This document shows positions 18,174 to 26,666 of a stretch of 64,000 nucleotides of DNA, in pieces. The stretch is taken from the NCBI GenBank assembly GCA_963749605.1, contig CAVVNN010000002.1:1130819-1194818 (forward strand), given 5' to 3'. Under the pieces are notes generated by a model. The model had not been told where the DNA came from. It made no database searches and saw only the letters and a program-made list of their open reading frames with translations. The position numbers and the translations under genes are program-made. The DNA is from CAVVNN01 sp963749605 (GTDB lineage Bacteria > Actinomycetota > Thermoleophilia > Solirubrobacterales > 70-9). Each line of letters opens with the position of its first letter. The first letter of the stretch is position 1.

Positions 18174-18201
18174 TATCTTCCCGCACATTCGAAGAACACG
18201 C

Positions 18202-21200
18202 CTAAGCGGCGTGAAGCCCGATTCTGGGCAGGATCCTGTCGACCGCGCGCGGCAGCCACCAGACCCGCTCGCCGACCAGCAGCATCAGCGCCGGCAGGAG
18301 CACGATCCGCACCACGGTGGCGTCGAGCACGACGGCGACGGTGAGGCCGACGCCGAGCTGGCTGACGGTGGCGATCGGCGCCCCGGCGAAGGCGACGAAG
18401 ACGGCGACCATGATCGCCGCGGCGCCGGTGATGACGCGCGCCGTTCGCTCCAGGCCGAAGGCGATCGCCTCCTCGTTGGTGGCGCCCGCCTCGTGGCTCT
18501 CGCGCATCCGGGTCAGCAGGAAGACCGCGTAGTCGATCGAGAGGCCGAAGACGATGCCGAAGATCCCCGCCGCCCCGATCGCGTCGACGTATGTGTGGCC
18601 GCCCAGCGGCCAGCCCGCCGGCAGGTCGAAGAGCAGGGTCAGCACGCCGAAGGCGACGGCGACGGTGGCGAGGTTCAGCCCGACGGCGATCGCCGCCAGC
18701 GGCAGGGCGCGCAGGACGAGGAGCAGGACGAGGAAGGTGGCGAGGGTGATCGCCGCGACCACCAGCGGGATTCGCGAGGCGATCGCGTTGCTGTAGTCGG
18801 CGAGCTGGGCGGGGCCGCCGGTGACTCCCGTCGCCAGGCCGGAGGAGTCCGCGAGGGAGGCGGCGTCGCCCTTCAGCCGCCCGTTCAGCGCTTCGGAGCC
18901 CGGGGTGTTGAAGGTGTAGCGGGGGATGACCAGCATCTGGGCGGCCTGGCCCCCATGGCGCAGGTCGATCACCCTCCCCGCGCGCTCGCGCTCGGCCCGC
19001 GGCGCTCCCGCCAGGGAGGAGAGGACGAAGTAGCCCGAGTCGAAGATCCCCGGCGAGGAGCGGCGCAGGTGCCCCACCTGGCGCTGCAGGCGCGAGGCCG
19101 AGGCGTTGACCTGAACCCCGGCGCGGGCCAGGCCGCCCTGCAGCGGGCGGGAGGCGTGGAAGCCCCCGGCGAGGTGGCTCTGCAGGGCGCCGGCGCCGCC
19201 GCTGAGCCGAGAGAGGCCGCCGACGAGCTGGGAGGCGCCGGCGCCGAGCCGCGCGAGGCCGGCGGGAAGGGGGCCCGCCGCCCCGGCCAGCCTCCCGGCG
19301 CCGCTGTGGAGCTTCGCGCTCCCCTTGGCGAGGCGGACCTGCCCGGCGTGGAGGCGGGTCGCGTTTGCGTGGACGCGCTTTGCCTGGTTGCGGGCAAGGG
19401 CGAGCGCTTCTACCAGGCGTTCGGATTCGCGGACCTCGGTTGCGAGGCTCGGGTCGCTCGCCGCCGCCTGCTCCAGCGTCGTCCGCAGCCGCCTGGCGCG
19501 GGCGAGCCCGCCGCTGCGCAGGACCGGCAGCAGGTCGCCGAGTTCGTCGCGGACCGAGCGCGACCCGAGCGCGGCCCGGCGCTGGCCTTCGGCCAGCTTC
19601 CCCGAGCCTTCGTCGAGGCGCCCAAGGGCTTCGATCGCCCGGCCGGCGCCCGAGGCGGCGCGTTCGATGCCGCCCGAGATCTGCTGCGCCCCTTCTCCCG
19701 CTCGCACCGAGCCGCTGGCGAGCAGGCCGGCGCCCGCGGCGGCGACGGAGAGCCCGCTGCGCAAGCGGCCGACGCCGCCCGCCGCCTGCCCGAGCTTGCG
19801 GCCCAGGCGGATCAGCTTTTCGGGACTCGCCTCCCCCCTCCCCGCCAGCAGATCGTTGCCGCTTCTGCGCAGCGGCGCCACCTTGCGCGAGACCTGCCCG
19901 GGGCCGACCACCGCCTGCACGGCGGGGTCGGCGGCGATCTGTCGTTGCGAGCGGGAGAGGGCGGCGAGGGAGCGGGGGTTGGTTATCGGTCCCCGGTCGG
20001 TGGCGGCGACGAGGAGGAAGGGGGCATCCCAGCCCGCCCCGATCGCGCGGTCGAGGGTTTCCGCGTTGCGCCGGGCGGTGTTGGAGGTGGGCAGTTGGGA
20101 GGCGCTCGGCGGCCCGGTCTTCAGCGCCAGCGCCGGCGCGGCGAGGAGGAGGAGGAGGACGCCTATCGCGGCGGCGGCGAGGCGGGGCCTGGCGAGCGCG
20201 GCGCCGACGACCGCCATCAGGCGCTCGCCGCTCCGGTTCGTGTTGAGCTGCCAGCGGTCGAGGTGATGGCCGAGCAGGAAGAGCAGCGGCGGGGCGATCA
20301 GGGTGGCGATCGCGACGCTGAGCGCGGTGACCAGGATCGCGGCGCCGGCGAGGGAGAGGAAGAGGTTGCCGGGCATCACCCAGAGGGTCACCGCCATCGC
20401 CAGGACCAGGGTCGAGCCGGCGAAGGCGGTGGTGCGTCCGGCGGTGTGGCGGGTGCGCCAGGCGGCGCCCAGCGGCTCGGCTCCCGCCGCCAGCTCCTCG
20501 CGGAAGCGGGAGACCATCAAGAGGGCGTAGTCGACACCGAGGGCGAGGCCCATCATCGAGCAGACGGTGAGGGCGAAGCCGTCGATCGCGAGATGGGAGG
20601 CGGCGAGGGCGAGCAGGCCGCGGGCGCCGGTCACCGCCGCCGCGCCGAAGGCGAGCGGGATCGCGGCGGCAAGCGGCGAGCGGAAGACGAGGAGCAGGAC
20701 GAGGAGGAGGAAGGGGATCGCGACCAGCTCGGCGATCTGCGTCGAGCGCACCGATTCGTCCTGGATCGCCCGCGAGAGGGTGGCGAAGCCGGTCTGGGTG
20801 GCGGTGACCGGCGGGTGGGTCTTCGCTTCGAGAGTGCGGTTGAGGTAGGGGACGGTGTCCTTGACGGCTTGCTCGGCGGAGACGTGGAAGTCGACCAGGA
20901 CCAGGGCCTTGCGAGGGCTCGGCCGCAGGCGCGCGAGGTGGCCGCGGTCCCAGGGGGAGAGCGTGGTGACCTTGGGGTCGCGCCGCAGGGTGCGGATCAG
21001 GGCGGGGCCCTGGCGATCGAGCGCGGGGGCTGGGCCGCGGAGGAGGATCGCGAAGGGGGCGGAGTCGCCGAAGTGGGAGCGCAGCAGCGCGCCCGCACGG
21101 GCCGACTCGGTTCCCGGGACGCCGAGCGAGGTGGGCCGCAGCTTCCCCTCGACGCCGAGGCCGAGCAGGCCGAGGACGACGAGGGCGGCCAGCGCCGCCC

Positions 21201-21246
21201 CAAGGGTGGCGCGGGGGTGGCGGAGGGTCAGCGGCGGGCGCGTCAC
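18202..21246 (-). CDS. MMPL-family RND transporter
   Basis: 1014-residue inner-membrane transporter of the MMPL type that moves lipids or hydrophobic compounds outward using the proton gradient. Two repeats of six helices: the first around ALGVDYALLMVSRFREEL, the second around FGLSIDYAVFLLTRMRESHE, the paired GxxxDY signatures that carry the proton-relay aspartates. Each repeat is preceded by an extracytoplasmic loop; the second loop is long, Gly/Ala/Arg-rich and repetitive. GTG start at 21246. Substrate unknown; no lipid-synthesis partner adjoins. Confidence 0.92.
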   Translation of the reverse strand: MTRPPLTLRHPRATLGAALAALVVLGLLGLGVEGKLRPTSLGVPGTESARAGALLRSHFGDSAPFAILLRGPAPALDRQGPALIRTLRRDPKVTTLSPWDRGHLARLRPSPRKALVLVDFHVSAEQAVKDTVPYLNRTLEAKTHPPVTATQTGFATLSRAIQDESVRSTQIAELVAIPFLLLVLLLVFRSPLAAAIPLAFGAAAVTGARGLLALAASHLAIDGFALTVCSMMGLALGVDYALLMVSRFREELAAGAEPLGAAWRTRHTAGRTTAFAGSTLVLAMAVTLWVMPGNLFLSLAGAAILVTALSVAIATLIAPPLLFLLGHHLDRWQLNTNRSGERLMAVVGAALARPRLAAAAIGVLLLLLAAPALALKTGPPSASQLPTSNTARRNAETLDRAIGAGWDAPFLLVAATDRGPITNPRSLAALSRSQRQIAADPAVQAVVGPGQVSRKVAPLRRSGNDLLAGRGEASPEKLIRLGRKLGQAAGGVGRLRSGLSVAAAGAGLLASGSVRAGEGAQQISGGIERAASGAGRAIEALGRLDEGSGKLAEGQRRAALGSRSVRDELGDLLPVLRSGGLARARRLRTTLEQAAASDPSLATEVRESERLVEALALARNQAKRVHANATRLHAGQVRLAKGSAKLHSGAGRLAGAAGPLPAGLARLGAGASQLVGGLSRLSGGAGALQSHLAGGFHASRPLQGGLARAGVQVNASASRLQRQVGHLRRSSPGIFDSGYFVLSSLAGAPRAERERAGRVIDLRHGGQAAQMLVIPRYTFNTPGSEALNGRLKGDAASLADSSGLATGVTGGPAQLADYSNAIASRIPLVVAAITLATFLVLLLVLRALPLAAIAVGLNLATVAVAFGVLTLLFDLPAGWPLGGHTYVDAIGAAGIFGIVFGLSIDYAVFLLTRMRESHEAGATNEEAIAFGLERTARVITGAAAIMVAVFVAFAGAPIATVSQLGVGLTVAVVLDATVVRIVLLPALMLLVGERVWWLPRAVDRILPRIGLHAA

Positions 21247-21460
21247 AGCGCCTGCGCTCTCGCTACCTCAAGCCTCCTGTTCGCACTCTCAGCTGGCATC
21301 TCTCCTCACTCGCCCCACGCTCCGTCGGCGAGGCCCCGCCCCCTAGTCAAGAGCGCTTCACATCATATGTTGGCAAGGGGTCACTGCCCCAGGGTCGCGG
21401 CGGAGGGGACGAGGACCGAAGCGGCGATCGCGTTCAGGTAGCCGGTGAGCGCCGCGCCGG

Positions 21461-21823
21461 TCAGGACAGCTGCGTCGTGATGACGGCGAGGAAGCCGACC
21501 GTCATGGTGACGATCATGCCCCCTCCGACCTGGATGGCCATGCGCTGCATGGCGGCAAAGCGGTCATCCATACGGTCGAAGCGGCCTTCCATACGGTCGA
21601 GGCGCTTGTCGACCTGGTCGAAGCGCATGTCGACCTGGTCGAAGCGCATGTCGACTTGTTCGAAGCGGCTGTCGACCTGTTCGAAGCGCTTGTCGACCTG
21701 TTCGAAGCGCTTGTCGACCTTCCTGAAGCCCTCGTCGACCTGCCTGAAGCCCTCGTCGACGCGGTGGTTCAGGTCATCCAGCCTCTCGTCGGACCAGCTT
21801 TGCCTCATCGCCTCCATGATCAT
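21461..21823 (-). CDS. Heptad-repeat coiled-coil protein with C-terminal membrane anchor
   Basis: 120 residues. About ten consecutive heptads of the form VDxxFxQ (QVDKRFE, QVDSRFE, QVDMRFD, RMDDRFA) give a long ideal coiled coil with Val/Met and Phe/Leu at core positions, then one hydrophobic helix (GGGMIVTMTVGFLAVI). The 21-base periodicity is visible in the DNA. Such XhlA-like anchored coils occur across bacteria without a firm role. ATG 21823 or the methionine six codons later could be the start. Confidence 0.78.
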   Translation of the reverse strand: MIMEAMRQSWSDERLDDLNHRVDEGFRQVDEGFRKVDKRFEQVDKRFEQVDSRFEQVDMRFDQVDMRFDQVDKRLDRMEGRFDRMDDRFAAMQRMAIQVGGGMIVTMTVGFLAVITTQLS

Positions 21824-21890
21824 GGCACCTTAGAAGACAAAACGTTGCATAGGTGTGCCGCAGCGTAAAAAATTTGCAACGGAAATCTCT

Positions 21891-22679
21891 TCATCCCTTG
21901 ACCTTGCAGCTGCGGGTCAGGGTGCTGGCCAAAGTGCGGCCGTCGGCGAAGGACATCGAGGCGTGGGCGAAGGGAAAGACGGCGCCGGGAAAGCCGGCGG
22001 GGGCGGGGCAGGCGGCGCTTAGGTAGCTGCGCCGGCGGCCGCGGTAGGTGAAATTGCGGTGCAGGCTGAGGCTGATCCGCTTGACGTAGCCGTAGTGGTT
22101 TAACGAAGCGGACAGGGCGCCGGTGAGAAGGGTGCCGTAGGCGCCGTGGGCGTGGCGGATGTGGAAGACGACGATGCGGGAGGTCGGGACGGGGTCGAGG
22201 CCGTACACGTGGGCGAGGATCGCGCGGTGGCCTTCGACGATGGAGTTGAAGGCGAGGATTCGACCCTGGGTGGGGAAGGCCTCCTGTTCGGGGAAGGCGG
22301 TCTTGGCGAGGTAGTGGCCGCCGCCGACCAGCGCCGCCCCGCAGGCGGCCAGCGCCTGCGCGTTGGAGGAGGCCTCGATCTGTCGCATGTGGCAGATCGG
22401 CAGGCCACGGGTGTCGAGGTGGCCCTCTCGGTTGATCTCGATCTCGATCTGACGCAGGGCCGGGGGGCGTTCGCCGGAGAGGGTCCTGACGACACCGGCG
22501 ACACGGACGGAGATCGGCCCGCGGGTGTGGCGGGGCAGCGCGGTCGGAGCGATGCCGCCGCTGAAGCTGACGAAGAGGTCGCCGCGCTGGGTCAGCTCAG
22601 CATGGGCCAGCGAGGCGACGATGGCGAAGAGGATGACCGTGCAAGCCAGAACCGCCGTCTTCTTCCCCAGCCACGTCAC
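21891..22679 (-). CDS. Exported protein, paralogue of the gene at 16831
   Basis: 262 residues with signal ending SLAHA, then GDLFVSFSGGIAPTALPR, IEINREGHLDTRGLPIC, AACGAALVGGGHY, ILAFNSIVEG, RNFTYRGRRRSY and C-terminal Cys pair, matching the 16831 protein motif by motif. GTG start overlaps the stop of the DksA-like gene upstream (GTGA), so the two are co-expressed. Function unknown. Confidence 0.86.
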   Translation of the reverse strand: MTWLGKKTAVLACTVILFAIVASLAHAELTQRGDLFVSFSGGIAPTALPRHTRGPISVRVAGVVRTLSGERPPALRQIEIEINREGHLDTRGLPICHMRQIEASSNAQALAACGAALVGGGHYLAKTAFPEQEAFPTQGRILAFNSIVEGHRAILAHVYGLDPVPTSRIVVFHIRHAHGAYGTLLTGALSASLNHYGYVKRISLSLHRNFTYRGRRRSYLSAACPAPAGFPGAVFPFAHASMSFADGRTLASTLTRSCKVKG

Positions 22680-23041
22680 CCGCGCTCGTAGCGCACCTGC
22701 TCCTCGGCGGTGCGCTCGGCCCAGGGAATCGCCTCGAGGCGGCCTGCCGAGATCGGCTCGCCGCTCTCGACCGAGAAGCCGTAGGCGCCGTCCTCGAGCC
22801 GCTTCTCGGCGCGTTCGACCGCCTCCAGCTCGGCGTGCAGCTGCTCGGCGAGAGCGTCGTCGACCTGCTCTTCCTCGATCGCCTCGGCGTCCTCCGCCAC
22901 CTCCGTCGCGGTGTCGATCTCATCGAGCTCGCTCTCGTGGAGGCGCGCCTGAGCGGCGAGCGAGCTCTCGATCCGCTCGCGCTCGCGCTGCAGCAGCTCG
23001 CGGGCCTGGGCCTCGCCGATCGGGGGCTCGCTCTTGCTCAT
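22676..23041 (-). CDS. DksA/TraR-like protein lacking all zinc-finger cysteines
   Basis: 121 residues. An N-terminal helical hairpin rich in Glu/Arg (ARELLQRERERIESSLAAQ, EEEQVDDALAEQLHAELEAV) carries acidic residues at its tip, and the C-terminus follows the DksA zinc-finger scaffold: YGFSVESGEPISAGRLEAIPWA. In canonical members four Cys occur here; this protein has none (Ser at the first two positions). Cys-less DksA homologues exist in some bacteria. It may bind the RNA polymerase secondary channel without zinc. ATG at 23041 is chosen over a longer frame whose N-terminus is not DksA-like. Confidence 0.86.
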   Translation of the reverse strand: MSKSEPPIGEAQARELLQRERERIESSLAAQARLHESELDEIDTATEVAEDAEAIEEEQVDDALAEQLHAELEAVERAEKRLEDGAYGFSVESGEPISAGRLEAIPWAERTAEEQVRYERG

Positions 23042-23166
23042 CCGGTCATCTCCTGTTTCGGCATGAAGTCGGTACCGGAGACTGTAGGCGACTCTCGCCT
23101 CGAGGGCCGGTGCAACGCGTTGTCTATGCCATGGAGAGGAAAAACGTTGCGGCGGAGGCTGCTCCG

Positions 23167-23460
23167 CTAGCTGCGCGTCGCGCTTGGCGATGTTGCGCCC
23201 CGTGCGTCGTGGACCGCTGCGAGATAGACCTCGTCGGAAGGTTTCTCGTAGAGGTAGAGCAGGATCATCCACGACCAGGGGCCGAGCACGAAGCGGGTGG
23301 ACGCCTCGGGGTCTCTGAGGGTGTGTCCTGTCAGCGGCGATCTCTCGAGGGCCCTCAACGAGCGGGAGATCCGAGCCCAGGTGTCTGCGGGGAGACCGTA
23401 GGCGGAGATCGCCTCATCCACGTCCTGCCGCGCTCGCGGGGTGACGATTACCTGCGCCAA
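23167..23460 (-). CDS. RelE/ParE-family toxin
   Basis: 97 residues with the RelE/ParE pattern: VTPRARQDVDEAI, LRALERSPLTGHTLRD, TRFVLGPWSWMILLYLY, VYLAAVHDAR. Members either cleave ribosome-bound mRNA or inhibit gyrase; which applies cannot be told here. TTG start one base after the antitoxin stop. It is the distal gene of a two-gene module transcribed from about 23740. Confidence 0.82.
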   Translation of the reverse strand: MAQVIVTPRARQDVDEAISAYGLPADTWARISRSLRALERSPLTGHTLRDPEASTRFVLGPWSWMILLYLYEKPSDEVYLAAVHDARGATSPSATRS

Positions 23461-23461
23461 C

Positions 23462-23722
23462 TCAGACCAGCTTGTCGAGCGGCGTGCCCTGGCCGCGGGC
23501 GGCCTGGGCGAGCCCTTCCTGCGTGCGCTCCCAGGCGCCCGGGATCGCGTCGAGGATCTCGGTGATCCGCTCCGCGTCGGGGTCGACGTCGTCGAGCGCG
23601 GTGGAGAGCAGCGAGCGGGCCAGCGTCCCCTCCTGCATGTGAGCGCGCGCGGCGAGCTTCGTCAGCTTCTCGGCGTGCGCGTCGTCGAGCGTGACGTTGA
23701 TCCGCTTAAGGGCAGCCGCCAT
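23462..23722 (-). CDS. Ribbon-helix-helix antitoxin
   Basis: 86 residues. The N-terminal KRINVTLDDAHAEKLTKLAARAH is a ribbon-helix-helix DNA-binding domain; the acidic C-terminus (DPDAERITEILDAIPGAWERTQ) is the likely toxin-binding part. That C-terminal piece recurs as a decayed fragment at 36805-36921. A TAGCAT -10-like hexamer (23732-23737, minus strand) sits 9 bases before the ATG. Partner is the RelE-like toxin. Confidence 0.82.
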   Translation of the reverse strand: MAAALKRINVTLDDAHAEKLTKLAARAHMQEGTLARSLLSTALDDVDPDAERITEILDAIPGAWERTQEGLAQAARGQGTPLDKLV

Positions 23723-23743
23723 TCCAACCCCATGCTAGACGGC

Positions 23744-23761
23744 TCAGCACAACACGTGCAA
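23744..23761. repeat. 18-base repeat TCAGCACAACACGTGCAA, copy 1
   Basis: An identical 18-mer occurs at 56196-56213. It contains inverted halves GCAC/GTGC around five bases. Here it lies between the divergent antitoxin and the small-protein/nucleotidyltransferase module, so it could be an operator for either side. Confidence 0.6.
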
Positions 23762-23787
23762 CCGTTCTTGGAACCGGACTCGACAGC

Positions 23788-23793
23788 TACCCT
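23788..23793 (+). promoter_or_regulatory. -10-like TACCCT, 7 bases before a GTG start
   Basis: TANNNT-type hexamer placed so that transcription would begin at or just before the GTG at 23801. A weak TTCTTG lies 17 bases upstream (23765-23770). Confidence 0.45.
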
Positions 23794-23800
23794 GACGGGC

Positions 23801-23971
23801 GTGAAGGCACAGCAGCGGGAATCGCGGAGGGATCCATGGCTGGCCAACGTGGAAGCGCAGCGCCGCCAGCTGCGCGAAGACGGTCGCCGTCCCCTGGCGG
23901 TCAATCTCGCAGAGGGCCTGGCGTTGAGTGAATTCCTCTCGAAGTTCACCGGCAGCGCGCGGCGCAGCTGA
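23801..23971 (+). CDS. Small basic helical protein, partner of the downstream nucleotidyltransferase
   Basis: 56 residues (begins VKAQQRESRRDPW), mostly helical and basic, with a C-terminal stretch LAVNLAEGLALSEFLSKF. Similar-sized proteins with the same helix pattern precede the nucleotidyltransferases at 52718 and 54797. Its stop overlaps the next ATG (TGATG), so it is translated with the enzyme. Possible antitoxin or specificity subunit; not established. Confidence 0.7.
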   Translation: MKAQQRESRRDPWLANVEAQRRQLREDGRRPLAVNLAEGLALSEFLSKFTGSARRS

Positions 23972-24465
23972 TGCCCGAACCACTGCGCTTGCGGGAGCTG
24001 CTGGAGCGGCTGACGGAGGCGGAGATTCGGTTCGTCCTGGTCGGGGGCCTCGCCGTCAACGCCTGGGGGTACATGCGCGCGACGCAGGACGTCGACATCG
24101 TCCCGGATCCGTCGACCGGGAACCTCGAGAAGCTGGACACGCTGTTGAAGGAACTGGGGGGCAAGGTCGACGTCGGTGGCCGTCTCCTCGACTCGGCGGC
24201 GATTGCGGCGTTCCTGAAAACCGGCGACCGGACCCTTGTCGTCACAGATCTGGGTCGGGTCGACGTGATGCAGGGCCTGCCTCAGGTCCCGACGTTCGCC
24301 GTGCTCGACGCCGAGGCTTCGGATGTCGATATGGACGGTCTCGCGGTGCGTGTCTGCTCTCTCGATCACCTGCTCTCGATGAAGCGAGCGAGCGAGCGGC
24401 CGCGTGACCGCGACGACCTCGAGGCGCTCGAAGCCTCCCAACCCGCCGACGGCGAGAGAGGCTAA
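23971..24465 (+). CDS. MNT-fold nucleotidyltransferase
   Basis: 164 residues. N-terminal MNT core with FVLVGGLAVNAWG and the metal-binding pair in RATQDVDIVPDPS, a later aspartate strand (RVDVMQGLPQ), and the family tail LLSMKRASERPRDRDDLEALE. Close in layout to the proteins at 52718 and 54797. Such enzymes transfer NMP or AMP to protein or tRNA targets; members of the wider superfamily act as toxins or antitoxins. Second gene of a two-gene unit with the small basic protein. Confidence 0.86.
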   Translation: MPEPLRLRELLERLTEAEIRFVLVGGLAVNAWGYMRATQDVDIVPDPSTGNLEKLDTLLKELGGKVDVGGRLLDSAAIAAFLKTGDRTLVVTDLGRVDVMQGLPQVPTFAVLDAEASDVDMDGLAVRVCSLDHLLSMKRASERPRDRDDLEALEASQPADGERG

Positions 24466-24485
24466 CCCAGGGCCGGAGCGAAGGC

Positions 24486-25235
24486 CTACAGCCGCAGCGC
24501 GACCGCGGCGATCGCCAGCAGCGGCATCGCCACCGACATCGCCTTGAGGGCGCCGTCGAGAGGAGCAGCGAGGCCCGCCCGGTCAAGCCGCCGGACCGTG
24601 CCGTCGGCGAGGCGCTGCTCCCCCTCGACCGCCAGCGTGCGACGCCGCAGCTCCCTGACGGGAGTCGAGAGGCGCCGCTGGACATTGGTGAACCAGAAGC
24701 AGGCGAGCACTGCGGCGCCGGCGGCGACCGCTCCTGCGGCGGAGTGAATGCCGAGGGAGTTCGACCACCATCCGGTGAACGCCGGGAAGGCGCCCCAGGA
24801 AGCGGCGAGCCAGAAGTCGGTGTGGAAGCGGCCACCGAAGAGCTCCAGGTTGTAGGCGGGGGCGATGAACCCGCCGAAGAGGACCAGGGGCACGAGGGTT
24901 GGGGAGACGACGATCGCGCCGGCGACGCCGATCGCCAGCGCGCCGCCCAGACCCCCGACGGCCAACGCGATCAGGGTGCGCCGGGAGAGATGCGTGCCGA
25001 GCGGGCGGCCGTTGAGCTCGTCGAGGGCGTGGGCGCCGACGCCGACGGCGAGGAAGAACGCAGCCAGCGCCGCCACGAGCCGGCCGGCGTAGATGTGGGG
25101 CGCCGCGGCGGCGCCGATCGCCACGTTGCTGAGGTGCCAGAGGGTGTAGGGCGGGTGCAGCACCGTCACCAGGTCGCGCCAGCCGCCCGGGCGCAGGGCG
25201 TAGAAGGCGGGGCGAGGTCCGGGCTCAGCCGCCAA
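24486..25235 (-). CDS. Polytopic membrane protein, possibly UbiA-like prenyltransferase
   Basis: 249 residues with about seven hydrophobic helices. The loop ALDELNGRPLGTHLS resembles a degenerate form of the UbiA active-site region (Asp-rich then RPL), and the gene follows a ubiE-like methyltransferase, overlapping it by 11 bases. UbiA enzymes prenylate quinone or lipid head groups. The second Asp motif is not evident, so the assignment is tentative. TTG start at 25235. Confidence 0.62.
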   Translation of the reverse strand: MAAEPGPRPAFYALRPGGWRDLVTVLHPPYTLWHLSNVAIGAAAAPHIYAGRLVAALAAFFLAVGVGAHALDELNGRPLGTHLSRRTLIALAVGGLGGALAIGVAGAIVVSPTLVPLVLFGGFIAPAYNLELFGGRFHTDFWLAASWGAFPAFTGWWSNSLGIHSAAGAVAAGAAVLACFWFTNVQRRLSTPVRELRRRTLAVEGEQRLADGTVRRLDRAGLAAPLDGALKAMSVAMPLLAIAAVALRL

Positions 25236-25947
25236 CCGTGCCCCAAATCACGACGCCGCCGCCGAGGCTCATGCGGCGCGCGGTGACGTCGCCGATCCCG
25301 GCCGCCCGCCACAGCTCCAGCTGGCGCTCGAGCGGATGGCTCCGGTAGAAGCCCTCGATGCTGGGACCGAGGAAGCGGCCGACCTCGAACCACTGCCGCG
25401 AGGCCAGCCGGCCCAGCGCCGGCAGCAGGATCCGGGTGTAGAGGCGCCATGGCCAGAGCCAGATCCCGCGGGGCACGCAGAACTCGAGGCAGGCGATCCG
25501 CCCTCCCGGCTTCACCACCCGCGCCAGCTCGCGCAGCGTCGCGGCGGGGTCGTCGACGTAGCGCAGCAGATAGGTGAAGGTGAGGTGGTCGAACTCCCGA
25601 TCGGCGAACGGCAGCGCCTCCGCTTCGCCTTCGACCAGTTCCACCCGCTCGGCCAGCGCCGGGTCGGCCTCCAGCTTCGACCGCGCCCGAGCCAGCATCG
25701 GAGCGCTCTGGTCCAAGCCGACCACCCGGCAGCGGTAGCGTTCGGCAAGCGCCCGGGTGACGAGGCCGGTGCCGGCGGCGACGTCGAGCACTCGCTCCTC
25801 GGGCCTCGCCTGCACGCTCGCGACCATCGCCCGCCGCCAGCGCGGGTCCTGGAAGAAGCTCAGGGCCGCGCCCAGCTCGTCATAGCGCGCCGGCAGCCCT
25901 TCGAACAGCTCGAGCGCGTGCTGCTTGCGAGGGGACGGAGCCGTCAT
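25225..25947 (-). CDS. UbiE/MenG-like SAM-dependent methyltransferase
   Basis: 240 residues with class I methyltransferase motifs: ARYDELGAALSF, VLDVAAGTGLVTRALAE (motif I), VVGLDQSAPMLARA, EGEAEALPFADREFDHLTFTY and the post-motif VKPGGRIACLEF. The order and spacing match demethylmenaquinone methyltransferases, which finish menaquinone synthesis. No other men genes are in the window. ATG overlaps the upstream stop (ATGA). Confidence 0.86.
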   Translation of the reverse strand: MTAPSPRKQHALELFEGLPARYDELGAALSFFQDPRWRRAMVASVQARPEERVLDVAAGTGLVTRALAERYRCRVVGLDQSAPMLARARSKLEADPALAERVELVEGEAEALPFADREFDHLTFTYLLRYVDDPAATLRELARVVKPGGRIACLEFCVPRGIWLWPWRLYTRILLPALGRLASRQWFEVGRFLGPSIEGFYRSHPLERQLELWRAAGIGDVTARRMSLGGGVVIWGTVGG

Positions 25948-26648
25948 CGCACCTGCACGAGGGTGGGGCTGACCGTGATCAGCGCGATCGGCACCGCAAG
26001 CCCGGCGGAGCGGCGAAGGGTGGCGATGCGGCGGCCGGGCTGGACCGCGGGACGGATCTCGCTGACGCGATCCCCCAGGGTGCCAACGGTGGCGTCCAAA
26101 TCGGGGGCGGCAAGGGCAAGGCCCCAGAAGAAGGCGGACCGGTCGGCGGCGGCGCCCTCGATTGCGTCGTCCGGCTCCTGCACGACCTCGAGGATGGTCG
26201 CGCCAAGGCGGAAGAACGCCTGCCGCGGGGCGCCGGCAGGCGTCGGCTCCTCGCGGATGCGGCGCAGGTCGAGGCCGGCGGCCTGGAGCGCCGCCACAGT
26301 GCGATCGAGGTCCGGTGCGATCGCGACCACGTGGTCGAGCGCGGTGACGCCGTTGGGATGCGCGGGCCGCTCACTCGGCGGCGGGCGATCCGATCGTGTC
26401 GTCGGCAGCCCGTCCAACTCGGTGGTCTCGACCTCGCGAAGCGACCAGCCGGTCAGCCCCTTGCCCTGCGCCCGCAGGCGTATACGGGCATCGCCGACGA
26501 CGCACGTGTCGCCGACGACTGCGAATCCGACCGCCCGCCAAGCCTCCGGCGTATCCGCAACCGCCAGCTCGTCGATGGTTGGAGCCACGCGCAAACGGTA
26601 GCCATCGGCGCGTGCTGGCGGCTGCGCCGCGAAATGTGTTGTCTGCAT
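25944..26648 (-). CDS. VOC/glyoxalase-like protein
   Basis: About 234 residues. The C-terminal part (GVTALDHVVAIAPDLDRTVAALQAAGLDLRR, FFRLGATILEVVQEPD) is a VOC module; the N-terminal half may be a divergent second copy. First gene of the ubiE-like operon. The start is uncertain: ATG 26648 or 26660 both fall inside the conserved upstream element, so real translation may begin downstream at a non-ATG codon. Confidence 0.66.
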   Translation of the reverse strand: MQTTHFAAQPPARADGYRLRVAPTIDELAVADTPEAWRAVGFAVVGDTCVVGDARIRLRAQGKGLTGWSLREVETTELDGLPTTRSDRPPPSERPAHPNGVTALDHVVAIAPDLDRTVAALQAAGLDLRRIREEPTPAGAPRQAFFRLGATILEVVQEPDDAIEGAAADRSAFFWGLALAAPDLDATVGTLGDRVSEIRPAVQPGRRIATLRRSAGLAVPIALITVSPTLVQVR

Positions 26649-26660
26649 TTCTGCAACCAT
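26631..26660 (+). promoter_or_regulatory. Upstream element, copy with GAAATGTGTTGTCTGCA and TCTGCAACCAT
   Basis: Two conserved blocks separated by two bases in the gap between divergent genes. The second block ends 6 bases before the ATG at 26667. The same element occurs at 36597-36628, 37952-37973 and 40137-40158, and in short form at 9371-9387. The TGCAACCAT part is placed like an extended -10 of a leaderless promoter. Confidence 0.55.
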
Positions 26661-26666
26661 GGGGGT

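Noticed and set aside
17914..21441. A 1175-codon plus-strand open frame opposite the MMPL gene
   Set aside because: It is Arg/Glu/Gly-rich antisense created by GC bias; the minus strand encodes a full MMPL protein with membrane helices and paired GxxxDY motifs.
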